The notes under the pieces were generated by a model. The model was not told where the DNA came from. It searched no databases and worked only from the letters and a program-made list of their open reading frames with translations. DNA of 64,000 nucleotides from Olivibacter sp. SDN3 (GTDB lineage Bacteria > Bacteroidota > Bacteroidia > Sphingobacteriales > Sphingobacteriaceae). The position numbers and the translations under genes are program-made. The stretch spans positions 868,001-932,000 of the forward strand of contig NZ_CP060497.1 of assembly GCF_014334135.1 (NCBI RefSeq), given 5' to 3'. Below, in pieces: positions 8,866-16,403 of the stretch (positions within the stretch are counted from its first letter, which is position 1; the number at the start of each line of letters is the position of its first letter).

Positions 8866-10434
8866 TTAAACGCAACGGCTCATTTGTTGTTGTTTTTCTC
8901 TTATCTTCAGCACACAGTTTATACCATCAATTGCCGCTGATACGATACCTCCCGCATATCCTGCCCCTTCACCACAAGGGTATAGTCCTCCTATTTCCGG
9001 ATGCTGTAAAGTCTGTGGATCTCTCGGGATGCGTACCGGAGAAGACGTTCGGGATTCTACGCCCACAAGTACCGCATCATTTGTATAATAGCCTGACATT
9101 TTCTTACCAAAGAGTGGCAGGGCTTTTTTTAATGCTTCACTGATAAACTCGGGCAATACTTCGTTTAGCTGTGCAGGTTGCAATCCAGGTTTGTATGAAT
9201 TAAGGGGTAAGTCTTGAGATAATCTTCCCTGAACAAAATCAACCATCCGTTGTGCGGGTGCTACCATCTTACCCCCGCCAAGCAAATATGCCTTATGTTC
9301 TATCGCTTTCTGAAAATCGAGCAGGGCAAAAGGATTTTCGTTGGCGCCCACTACGTCATCCAAATTTACCTGAACCACTGTTCCCGAATTGGCATAAGGA
9401 TTATTTCTTTTGGACGGTGACCACCCATTTACTACTATTTCTTCATCGGCGGTAGCACAAGGCGCAATAATACCTCCCGGACACATACAAAAAGAAAATA
9501 CTCCCCGATTGCCCACCTGTTCTACCAAACTGTAATAGGCTGGAGGTAAATGTTCACTCCTTACTTCACAATGGTACTGCGCCTGATCAATTAACTGTTG
9601 CGGGTGTTCTATTCGTACACCCAATGCAAAGGGCTTAGCGGTTACCGACCAATTTTTTCTCCGAAAAAGCTCGAAAATATCCCGCGCAGAATGGCCTGTT
9701 GCCAATAGCACATGCCTGGCTTCAACGACTTCCCCTAACTGCGTGGTTACACCATACACATTACCTGCTTCGGTTAATACATCTTGTACTTTTGTGTTAA
9801 ACCGCACCTCGCCACCATTCTGGATAATTTCTTCCCGAATTGCCTCAATAATATGGGGCAACTTGTTAGTCCCTATATGCGGACGGGCATCCACCAGTAT
9901 ATCCTCCGTAGCACCGTGGGCCACCAATAAACGCAGCACTTTTTGGACATCTCCCCGCTTATTTGATCGAGTATATAACTTTCCGTCTGAGTAGGTTCCT
10001 GCTCCCCCTTCTCCAAAGCAATAATTAGACTCCGGATTAACGGCTCCCTGTTTATTCAAAACTGCTAGATCACGCCTTCGCTCTTTAACGGCTTTTCCCC
10101 GTTCTAATACAATTGGCTTCAGCCCTTCTTCTATACACTGCATTGCCGCAAAAAGGCCTGCAGGACCGGCGCCAACAATCACTACCGGAGGCGCACCTGC
10201 AACATTGGCATATGGCATAGTTAAATTTTCTTGAATTGGCAGTTCGTCAATAAATACCCGTACGCGTATCCTATAAACGATTCGCTTACTTCGGGCATCA
10301 ATGGAACGTTTGTTGATTTTTATTGCCTTAATACGATTTAAGGACGTTTTTAGGTGTTTACCTGCCTGTTCTTTAATGAATCTTTCATCCAAAATTCTCT
10401 CAGGAGCTACCGCTAATTCAATTTCTTTTTGCAT
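8866..10434 (-). CDS. FAD-dependent oxidoreductase (COG2509 type)
   Basis: 522 residues. After an N-terminal basic alpha/beta domain of about 80 residues comes the FAD-binding loop VVIVGAGPAGLFAA (84-97) and ERG at 111-113, then the family signature CFGEGGAGTYSDGKLYTR, and near the C-terminus GLYPCGEGAGYAGGIVSAAIDG, the second FAD contact. This is the large uncharacterised NAD(FAD)-utilising dehydrogenase family; substrate is unknown. The promoter box TACCTTTG lies at 10467-10474 and a CCCGG/CCGGG hairpin (10444-10460) occupies most of the short leader. Confidence 0.85.
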   Translation of the reverse strand: MQKEIELAVAPERILDERFIKEQAGKHLKTSLNRIKAIKINKRSIDARSKRIVYRIRVRVFIDELPIQENLTMPYANVAGAPPVVIVGAGPAGLFAAMQCIEEGLKPIVLERGKAVKERRRDLAVLNKQGAVNPESNYCFGEGGAGTYSDGKLYTRSNKRGDVQKVLRLLVAHGATEDILVDARPHIGTNKLPHIIEAIREEIIQNGGEVRFNTKVQDVLTEAGNVYGVTTQLGEVVEARHVLLATGHSARDIFELFRRKNWSVTAKPFALGVRIEHPQQLIDQAQYHCEVRSEHLPPAYYSLVEQVGNRGVFSFCMCPGGIIAPCATADEEIVVNGWSPSKRNNPYANSGTVVQVNLDDVVGANENPFALLDFQKAIEHKAYLLGGGKMVAPAQRMVDFVQGRLSQDLPLNSYKPGLQPAQLNEVLPEFISEALKKALPLFGKKMSGYYTNDAVLVGVESRTSSPVRIPRDPQTLQHPEIGGLYPCGEGAGYAGGIVSAAIDGINCVLKIREKQQQMSRCV

Positions 10435-10443
10435 ATTGTATTG

Positions 10444-10474
10444 CCCGGTTTTTATCCGGGATGTAACAAAGGTA
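10444..10474 (-). promoter_or_regulatory. Promoter and leader hairpin of the FAD oxidoreductase
   Basis: TACCTTTG on the minus strand (10467-10474) matches TANNTTTG. The predicted start of transcription leaves a leader of about 28 nt, most of it a CCCGG-N7-CCGGG hairpin (10444-10460) ending 9 nt before the ATG, where it could affect initiation of translation. Confidence 0.5.
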
Positions 10475-10504
10475 TAAAAATTGCTATCAAAGTGTTTAGT
10501 AGAT

Positions 10505-10600
10505 CAAACTTAGATAAATTGCGTTTTTATATGCAATAAACAAAAAAGCGTATAAAAGCGGTTTATCGGTCTCTCATCTGCCGTTGAGAGGTTTTTATTT
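10505..10600 (-). repeat. Dispersed intergenic repeat, copy A
   Basis: Read on the minus strand this copy has a head with GGCAGATGAGAGACCGA (10566-10582), a middle with CGCTTTTATA and TATTGCATATAAAA, and an end TATCTAAGTTTG (10505-10516). Head and middle match copy B at 15205-15353 on the plus strand, with 17 identical bases in the head. It lacks the 50-nt GTGAATGC module found in copies B and D. TAAGTTTG fits a -7 promoter box directed at the FAD oxidoreductase gene. Confidence 0.65.
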
Positions 10601-10626
10601 ATAGATGAAAATTTAAAACAACAACA

Positions 10627-11208
10627 ATGATTAAGAAGTTTATTTTTGGACTAGTTGGCTTGCTTGCCACATTGTCATTAAGCTCATGCGGCTATAACAG
10701 CATGGTTAAATTGGATGAGAATGTACAATCGAAGTGGGCGGAAGTTGAAAATGCGTATCAACGTAGAGCAGATCTCATACCAAATCTAGTTAATACCGTA
10801 AAGGGTGCTGCCAATTTTGAACAGCAGACACTCACCAATGTAGTTGAAGCACGCGCAAAAGCTACATCCATTAACATAGATCCTTCCAACCTAACCCCTG
10901 AAGCTATTAAGCAATTTGAAGATGCCCAGGGAGCGTTAACCGGATCGCTAAGCCGTCTGATGGCTGTAGCGGAAAATTACCCAGAATTAAGGGCAACGGA
11001 AAACTTTCAGGGTTTACAGGCTCAATTAGAGGGTACGGAAAACAGAATTGCTGTTGCACGCCGAGGGTTTAACGAAGCTACCCAACAGTATAACGCTACT
11101 ATTCGTTCCTTTCCAAACAACTTGATGGCCGGAATCTTCGGTTTTAAGTCGAAAGGATACTTTACATCGCAGGCAGGAGCAGACCAAGCACCAGAGGTAC
11201 AATTTTAA
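10627..11208 (+). CDS. LemA family lipoprotein
   Basis: 193 residues. A lipobox at LSLSSC (Cys21) follows a hydrophobic signal. The LemA core begins with KLDENVQSKWAEVENAYQRRADLIPNL in two helical pieces (residues about 28-54) and continues as long helices (QAQLEGTENRIAVARRGFNEA, split). LemA proteins form helical bundles at the membrane; their function is poorly defined. It is first of a same-strand set with two TPM-domain genes (gaps of 30 and 13 nt), a common grouping that suggests a joint membrane role. Confidence 0.9.
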   Translation: MIKKFIFGLVGLLATLSLSSCGYNSMVKLDENVQSKWAEVENAYQRRADLIPNLVNTVKGAANFEQQTLTNVVEARAKATSINIDPSNLTPEAIKQFEDAQGALTGSLSRLMAVAENYPELRATENFQGLQAQLEGTENRIAVARRGFNEATQQYNATIRSFPNNLMAGIFGFKSKGYFTSQAGADQAPEVQF

Positions 11209-11238
11209 ATCATAAAATTCATTGGGGAGCAGCTAAAA

Positions 11239-11679
11239 ATGGATATTTTTAACAGTGAAGAGCAGGAGCGTGTATCACATGCCATAGGTTTGGCAGAAGC
11301 CAATACATCGGGCGAAATAAGAGTATGTGTGGAACATTATTGTAAGCAGGATGCACTTGAGCGCGCAACGGAATGCTTCCATGAATTAGGAATGCATAAA
11401 ACCAATCAACGTAGCGGCGTACTCATTTACCTATCTGTTGATGACCATAAATTTGCTATCATTGGCGACCATGGCATACACACGAAGGTTGAGCCAGATT
11501 TTTGGGATTCCACCAAGGAAAAGATGTTGACCCATTTTAAATCCGCAGATCTCATCAGTGGTCTCGTTGCTGGTATCCAATGTGCGGGAGAAAAACTCCA
11601 GATTTTATTTCCCAAGGCACATGACGATATCAATGAGTTACCAAATGATATTGTATTTATGAACCGTAATAAACAATAA
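11239..11679 (+). CDS. TPM-domain protein, short form
   Basis: 146 residues, no signal peptide. The TPM (YgcG/DUF477) fold is suggested by SGEIRVCVEH at about residue 24, GVLIYLSVDDHKFAIIGD in the middle and ISGLVAGIQCAGEKL in the C-terminal helix. Function is unknown. It lies between lemA and a longer, Gly-rich TPM gene and is probably translated from the same mRNA. Confidence 0.75.
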   Translation: MDIFNSEEQERVSHAIGLAEANTSGEIRVCVEHYCKQDALERATECFHELGMHKTNQRSGVLIYLSVDDHKFAIIGDHGIHTKVEPDFWDSTKEKMLTHFKSADLISGLVAGIQCAGEKLQILFPKAHDDINELPNDIVFMNRNKQ

Positions 11680-11692
11680 AAGCGGAAAAAAC

Positions 11693-12502
11693 ATGATCAA
11701 AGCTACTCACTTCCTCTTTTTATCCTTTGTCCTGTTACTGCCGCTCAATATTTTGCGTGCTCAGGATTTTCCACCAAGAGCTAATACTTTAGTTACCGAC
11801 TTTACCAATACCTTAAGCAACGATGAGCGCCAGCAATTGGAAAACAAGCTGGTTGCTTTTGACGATAGTTCTTCGACTCAAATAGCCGTCGTGGTTATGA
11901 CTTCCGTTGGCGATTACGATATTGCAGATTACGGTGTTCGACTGGCACAGCAATGGGGCATTGGCACAAAAAGCAAGGATAATGGCATCTTACTTTTGGT
12001 AGCAAAGAACGATCGTAAAGTTACTATTCAAACCGGGTATGGCGTAGAAGGGGCAGTACCTGATGCCATAGCCTTCCAGATTATCCGTAATATTATCAGC
12101 CCGGCTTTTCGGGGTGGTAATTACTATCAAGGGCTCGACGGTGCAACAGACGCCCTGATAGCATATACGAAAGGTGAATTTAAGGCCAATCCCAAGAAAG
12201 GTGGAGGCCGTGGAGGGGCTGGTGGATTGATTGCCACCGTAATTATTTTTGCAGTGATCATCAGTCTAATTTCCAGTAAGGGCGGTGGTAAAGGCGGTGG
12301 AGGTCAGGTAATCGGTGGCCGTGGAAGCTCCGATTTATTCTGGATGACATTGCTGGGAAGTGCAATGGGAAGAAGCAGTCGTGGACGAGGAGGTTTTGGC
12401 GGTGGTGGTTTTGGCGGCGGAGGTAGCTTTGGTGGTGGGGGCGGCTTTGGTGGTTTTGGTGGTGGGGGCTTCGGTGGCGGGGGTGCCAGCGGCAGTTGGT
12501 AG
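11693..12502 (+). CDS. TPM-domain membrane protein with Gly-rich tail (YgcG-like)
   Basis: 269 residues. Signal peptide (ends LRAQ), TPM domain about 30-160 (NTLSNDERQQLENKL, STQIAVVVMTSVGD, GILLLVAKNDRKVTIQTGYGVEG split), a hydrophobic segment near 183-195 (LIATVIIFAVIISLIS) and a C-terminal Gly/Ser/Phe-rich tail of about 45 residues with repeated GGGGFGG. This is the usual build of YgcG proteins in lemA operons. The tail is low complexity and encoded by GGTGGT-type repeats at about 12390-12500. Function unknown; the TPM domain was once called a phosphatase but this is not a safe inference. Confidence 0.85.
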   Translation: MIKATHFLFLSFVLLLPLNILRAQDFPPRANTLVTDFTNTLSNDERQQLENKLVAFDDSSSTQIAVVVMTSVGDYDIADYGVRLAQQWGIGTKSKDNGILLLVAKNDRKVTIQTGYGVEGAVPDAIAFQIIRNIISPAFRGGNYYQGLDGATDALIAYTKGEFKANPKKGGGRGGAGGLIATVIIFAVIISLISSKGGGKGGGGQVIGGRGSSDLFWMTLLGSAMGRSSRGRGGFGGGGFGGGGSFGGGGGFGGFGGGGFGGGGASGSW

Positions 12503-12562
12503 AAACATCAACAGAAAAAGTATGCTAAGTGAAGATATTTAATTTTATTAAACGACGGCAAT

Positions 12563-12961
12563 ATGCTTAAAAGAGACTCTTTAACTGCGCAAATGCAGCA
12601 ACTTAGTCATACCTTAGCAAAGGTTAAGAGATTGATTATCGAAGATGAGGAGTCGAGAGCTTTAAAAGAAGTGGAATACACCTTAGCCCATTATTATGGT
12701 CTGGAGCATCAGGAACTGGTAGAAACACCTTTGGGCCTTTTCGCCAACCGTATTCGGGAAGAGGCTTTCAAAGCGGAAGAAATCAGTCTACTGGCCAACT
12801 TCCTGGATGAACTGGCCGGCCTAAATGACGATGAACAAACACGCCGTATGATATGGACAAAGGTTATTATGCTTTTTGATATATTAGAAAAAGAGCATCA
12901 TGTACTTTCGTTCGAGCATCTTTCAAGAAGGAGCCTGCTTATGCAAGCGATCAACGTGTAA
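12563..12961 (+). CDS. Hypothetical helical protein
   Basis: 132 residues, not recognised. No signal or membrane segment; composition is helical, rich in Leu, Glu and Arg, with heptad-like Leu spacing (MQQLSHTLAKVKRLI near the start, FDILEKEHHVLSFEHL near the end). A fold of repeated helices of TPR type is possible. It follows the TPM gene by 60 nt on the same strand and may belong to that transcript. Intact frame with a conventional ATG. Confidence 0.6.
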   Translation: MLKRDSLTAQMQQLSHTLAKVKRLIIEDEESRALKEVEYTLAHYYGLEHQELVETPLGLFANRIREEAFKAEEISLLANFLDELAGLNDDEQTRRMIWTKVIMLFDILEKEHHVLSFEHLSRRSLLMQAINV

Positions 12962-13005
12962 CAATGTGGTCTACCCATAAAAAAGAATAATAAATTTGAC
13001 CCATC

Positions 13006-13941
13006 ATGAACCTAAAGTTTTTTTTATTTATCTTCTGCACCATGGTTTTTCAATCACTCATGGCCCAAACACCTGCTGATGATTTTCTTCCGTTATATCC
13101 CGAAGGAAAGATACCCAACGCTAAGGACACTCATGCAGAAAGTATTCAGGAAACCAGTGAACTTGGATCCGATGGCATCGAAAGAATATCGGGTGTACGT
13201 ATTCCAACTATGCGCTATTATCCTGCAGAAAAGCAAAAAAGCACCGGTTCTGCCATTATTATATGTCCAGGTGGTGGATACAGCATCCTTGCGATTAGTC
13301 ATGAAGGGCACGATGTCGCTAAAAAATTTGCAGAAAATGGTATTGCTGCTTTTGTTCTCAAATATCGCTTACCAAATGATTTAACTATGGAGGATAAGAG
13401 TATCGGCCCATTACAAGACGTACAACAAGCCTTAAAGGTTATCAGGGAAAATGCATCCGCTTACGCAATCGACCCAGAAAAACTGGGTGTAATCGGCTTT
13501 TCCGCTGGCGGTCACCTCGCTTCGTCTGCCGGTACGCATTATAGTGATCCAAAGATTGAAAATCTGAAAGGTACGAGCTTAAGGCCAAACTTTATGTTAT
13601 TGATTTATCCGGTAATCAGCATGGATACCGCAGTAACACATGGGGGATCTAGAAAAAACCTACTTGGTGAAAATCCGGACAAAAGCCTTGCCAGCTATTT
13701 TTCAAGCGCCAAGCATATTACGACTAATACTCCTCCGACCTTATTAGTGCATGCAGCAGATGACACAGCGGTTCCCATAGCCAACAGCATCGATTTCTAC
13801 GAAAATCTACAAAAAGAAAAGGTACCGTCAAAACTCATTCGTTATCCGCAAGGTGGACACGGTTTTGGTTTACATAACAAAACGACAGACGATCAATGGT
13901 TTGATCACGCCTTGGCCTGGTTACATCAACTCGGTTATTAG
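13006..13941 (+). CDS. Exported alpha/beta-hydrolase, carbohydrate-esterase-like
   Basis: 311 residues with a signal peptide (ends SLMAQ). Alpha/beta-hydrolase of the BD-FAE/acetyl-xylan-esterase-like kind: the oxyanion strand IIICPGGGYS (85-94), nucleophile Ser166 in GFSAGGH, Asp253 in HAADDTAVP and His285 in PQGGHGFG form a complete triad. Such enzymes deacylate xylan or other decorated glycans in the periplasm. The substrate cannot be fixed from sequence; no xylanase genes are near. It ends 3 nt before the convergent ureohydrolase gene. Confidence 0.85.
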   Translation: MNLKFFLFIFCTMVFQSLMAQTPADDFLPLYPEGKIPNAKDTHAESIQETSELGSDGIERISGVRIPTMRYYPAEKQKSTGSAIIICPGGGYSILAISHEGHDVAKKFAENGIAAFVLKYRLPNDLTMEDKSIGPLQDVQQALKVIRENASAYAIDPEKLGVIGFSAGGHLASSAGTHYSDPKIENLKGTSLRPNFMLLIYPVISMDTAVTHGGSRKNLLGENPDKSLASYFSSAKHITTNTPPTLLVHAADDTAVPIANSIDFYENLQKEKVPSKLIRYPQGGHGFGLHNKTTDDQWFDHALAWLHQLGY

Positions 13942-13944
13942 CTT

Positions 13945-15126
13945 CTATGATAATTTTTGGAAGGTCCGCCACCATAGATCAGGCATATCTCCTTCTACTG
14001 CCAACAAATAGTCTTCGTACCTGCAAGGTACTAGATGAAAGCGTTCATTTACAGACTTTGTATTTGGGTAGGGTACCTGCATCCACCAGCGATCGGTCTT
14101 TTTACTTTTAATGAATATGAGTTCGTGGCTATCATCATTCAATGATGCCCGGTAAGTGACGTAAGATGATTTCGGTTGAAGGGGAAAATCTTTCTTGCGG
14201 TTATAATACCCATCGATAAAACACCACACCATTTGAGCCAAAAGGATCGCCGTCTGCCCATTTTGGTCATATGCGGGATTGAACTCATAAAAGCCTATGG
14301 AGGTCAACTTATCACTCATGCCGGCATAACGAACCAGCTGGCAGGCCTCCTCACCATAAAAGCCATTAGGTGTAGCGTTTGCATTAGCACAAGCATCTGG
14401 AGACCGGATAGCTCCTATGTCAAAGCTCAACATATCTGCGTTACGAATAACCGGTTCAGCTTGATCGGTACGTCCCGAAAAAAGTCCTAAGCGATAGGCA
14501 TCAAAGTAAAGTTTATCCATCACTTTAATACTATCTTGACTGACATAGTATGTCTGATAGCCGATATTGCTATAGTTGAAAAGATAATTTGGCTGGTGCA
14601 CCAAAATACTGGTAAGGTACGTTTGGGAATTAGGATCATTCGCTTCCTGAACATCTTCTGCTAAGTCGAAATGAGAGTCGACCACCACGACGTCAACTTT
14701 CTGTTCTAACTTTTCATAACCTTGAAACTGTGCATAGGTCATGTCTTGTCCTCCTCCTATAATCACTGGTATGATTCCCTTTTTTATGAGTTCTTCCACC
14801 ACTGTTTTTATTGCTGCATAGGTATCGCTCACTTGTTGCCCAGCCTTAATATTACCAAAATCAGCAACACGTAACGGATAATCTCCTCGGTGCAAATGAT
14901 AGAGTCTCTCGCGCACGTAGTCGGGAGCTAAGGCACAACCCTGATTATTCACCGCAGCGCGATCGTCCATCACGCCAATAATAGCTAGATCAAACAGTTC
15001 ATGCTCCCAATCTGGAAATTCTTCGGCAAATAGTTGAATATTAGCTCCAAGCTGACTGGTATAAAAGCCATTGACAGGTGTGAATTTTTGAATATCTACT
15101 GGTGCGAAAAAATCGATTAATGACAT
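13945..15126 (-). CDS. Arginase-fold (ureohydrolase) protein with altered metal site
   Basis: 393 residues; the arginase/agmatinase/formimidoylglutamase fold is shown by VIIGGGQDMTYAQ (121-133), VVVVDSHFDL (146-155) and MLSFDIGAIRSPDA (232-245). In canonical enzymes these loops supply six manganese ligands: the His of GGDH, three of DAHxD and two of SxDxD. Here Asp150, His152, Asp154 and Asp236 are kept, but the first His is Gln127 and the last Asp is Gly238. Related Bacteroidota proteins are often labelled formimidoylglutamase; with a changed metal site this activity is uncertain. The roughly 80-residue C-terminal extension contains DRWWMQVPYP. Convergent with the esterase gene. Confidence 0.7.
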   Translation of the reverse strand: MSLIDFFAPVDIQKFTPVNGFYTSQLGANIQLFAEEFPDWEHELFDLAIIGVMDDRAAVNNQGCALAPDYVRERLYHLHRGDYPLRVADFGNIKAGQQVSDTYAAIKTVVEELIKKGIIPVIIGGGQDMTYAQFQGYEKLEQKVDVVVVDSHFDLAEDVQEANDPNSQTYLTSILVHQPNYLFNYSNIGYQTYYVSQDSIKVMDKLYFDAYRLGLFSGRTDQAEPVIRNADMLSFDIGAIRSPDACANANATPNGFYGEEACQLVRYAGMSDKLTSIGFYEFNPAYDQNGQTAILLAQMVWCFIDGYYNRKKDFPLQPKSSYVTYRASLNDDSHELIFIKSKKTDRWWMQVPYPNTKSVNERFHLVPCRYEDYLLAVEGDMPDLWWRTFQKLS

Positions 15127-15204
15127 GAATATCTATTTGAGCTAAAGCAACTTTACCTAAGTTTGTGCAAATATCCATTTATTAACTTACTTTTGAAAGT
15201 ATTT

Positions 15205-15353
15205 CCTATATAAAAACAAGCTCTTGATGGCAGATGAGAGACCGAGAAATCGCTTTTATATACAACGTGATTATATTGCATATAAAAGGCAATTACTCAT
15301 GATAATTTGTTTCTAAAGGTATTCGTGAATGCAAAGCATTTTAGCTAAGTTTG
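15205..15353 (+). repeat. Dispersed intergenic repeat, copy B, with promoter-like end
   Basis: Head GGCAGATGAGAGACCGA (15229-15245) and middle CGCTTTTATA...TATTGCATATAAAA match copy A in inverse orientation. The tail 15301-15353 (begins GATAATTTGTTT, contains GTGAATGCAAAGCATTTT, ends CTAAGTTTG) matches copy D at 47362-47414 at 50 of 53 positions. AATGC-AAA-GCATT can form a small hairpin. TAAGTTTG at 15346-15353 fits a -7 box about 28 nt before the next gene. Confidence 0.75.
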
Positions 15354-15380
15354 TAATCAATCTCGGATAAATATAAGACA

Positions 15381-16346
15381 GTGATATTAGTTACCGGTGG
15401 AACAGGTTTTTTGGGAGCTACGCTTATCAGGCAGTTACTAGCTGCCGGGCAACGTATTCGGGCCACTAAACGCAGTTCTTCCCTGATCCCTGTAGATTTA
15501 GCCGAACACCCCTCCATAGAATGGGTAGAGGCCGATATCCTAAACTTCTTTGAGCTTCAAGATGCTTTTGAAGGGATTCATCAGGTATATCACTGCGCGG
15601 CCTTGGTTTCCTTTGATCCCGCCGACAAGAAAAAATTATTGAGGATTAACGCCGAGGGAACGGCTCACATTGTGAATCTTTGCATAGATTACCAGGCGCG
15701 CTTATTGTATATAAGCTCCATTGCTGCCATTGGCTACCCAAAACCAGGGGCTCGGGAGGCTGATGAGCAAGATATGTGGGAGTTTGATGGAACACAACAC
15801 GGCTATGCCATTTCAAAGTATGAGGCCGAAATGGAAGTATGGAGAGGCACCATAGAAGGGCTGGAAGCCGTTATCCTGAATCCCTCGCTTATCATTGGTT
15901 ATCAATCTGGGACAAAGGGAAGTGGCGCTATATTCAAGCTGCTAAAAAACGGACTTAATTATTATACCGATGGGAGCGTGGGGCTTGTTGATGTTGAAGA
16001 CGTTGCTAAAGCAGCAATTCTCTTAATGAATAATGAAGCTGTCAAAAACGAACGCTTCATTATCAATAATGAAAACATTAGTTACAAGAACCTGTTCACG
16101 CTGTGTTCCTCCTACCTTAGACGACCTGCCCCAAAGAAAAAGGCTACCCACAAAATGCTCGGTGTGGCCTGGAGAGCCGCAAAACTACGTTCTTGGTTTA
16201 CGGGAGAAACGCCCAGTTTAACACGCGACACCGCTCATGCAGCGTTAAAGAAGCAGGCATTTTCGAATATAAAATTAAAGGAAAAAACGAATTTCGCATT
16301 CAAGCCACTAGCACACACTTTAAAAGAGATTTGCGAAAAAATATAG
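15381..16346 (+). CDS. NAD-dependent epimerase/dehydratase (extended SDR)
   Basis: 321 residues with a GTG start. The nucleotide loop TGGTGFLG is at residues 5-12, and YAISKYEAE holds the catalytic Tyr-x-x-x-Lys; YISSIAAIGYP carries the matching Ser. The family includes dihydroflavonol-4-reductase-like and 3-beta-HSD-like enzymes; substrate is unknown. The promoter appears to lie in repeat copy B. The next gene, the phosphatase-ACT fusion, begins 57 nt downstream on the same strand. Confidence 0.85.
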   Translation: MILVTGGTGFLGATLIRQLLAAGQRIRATKRSSSLIPVDLAEHPSIEWVEADILNFFELQDAFEGIHQVYHCAALVSFDPADKKKLLRINAEGTAHIVNLCIDYQARLLYISSIAAIGYPKPGAREADEQDMWEFDGTQHGYAISKYEAEMEVWRGTIEGLEAVILNPSLIIGYQSGTKGSGAIFKLLKNGLNYYTDGSVGLVDVEDVAKAAILLMNNEAVKNERFIINNENISYKNLFTLCSSYLRRPAPKKKATHKMLGVAWRAAKLRSWFTGETPSLTRDTAHAALKKQAFSNIKLKEKTNFAFKPLAHTLKEICEKI

Positions 16347-16403
16347 CTGTGGCCATACATCATTACACGAAGGTTAAAAAACTTCAAAAATAATAATAGA
16401 AAA

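Noticed and set aside
12390-12500. GGTGGT-rich repeat as a tandem repeat locus or CRISPR-like array
   Set aside because: It encodes the Gly-rich tail of the YgcG-like protein and keeps one frame; no spacers.
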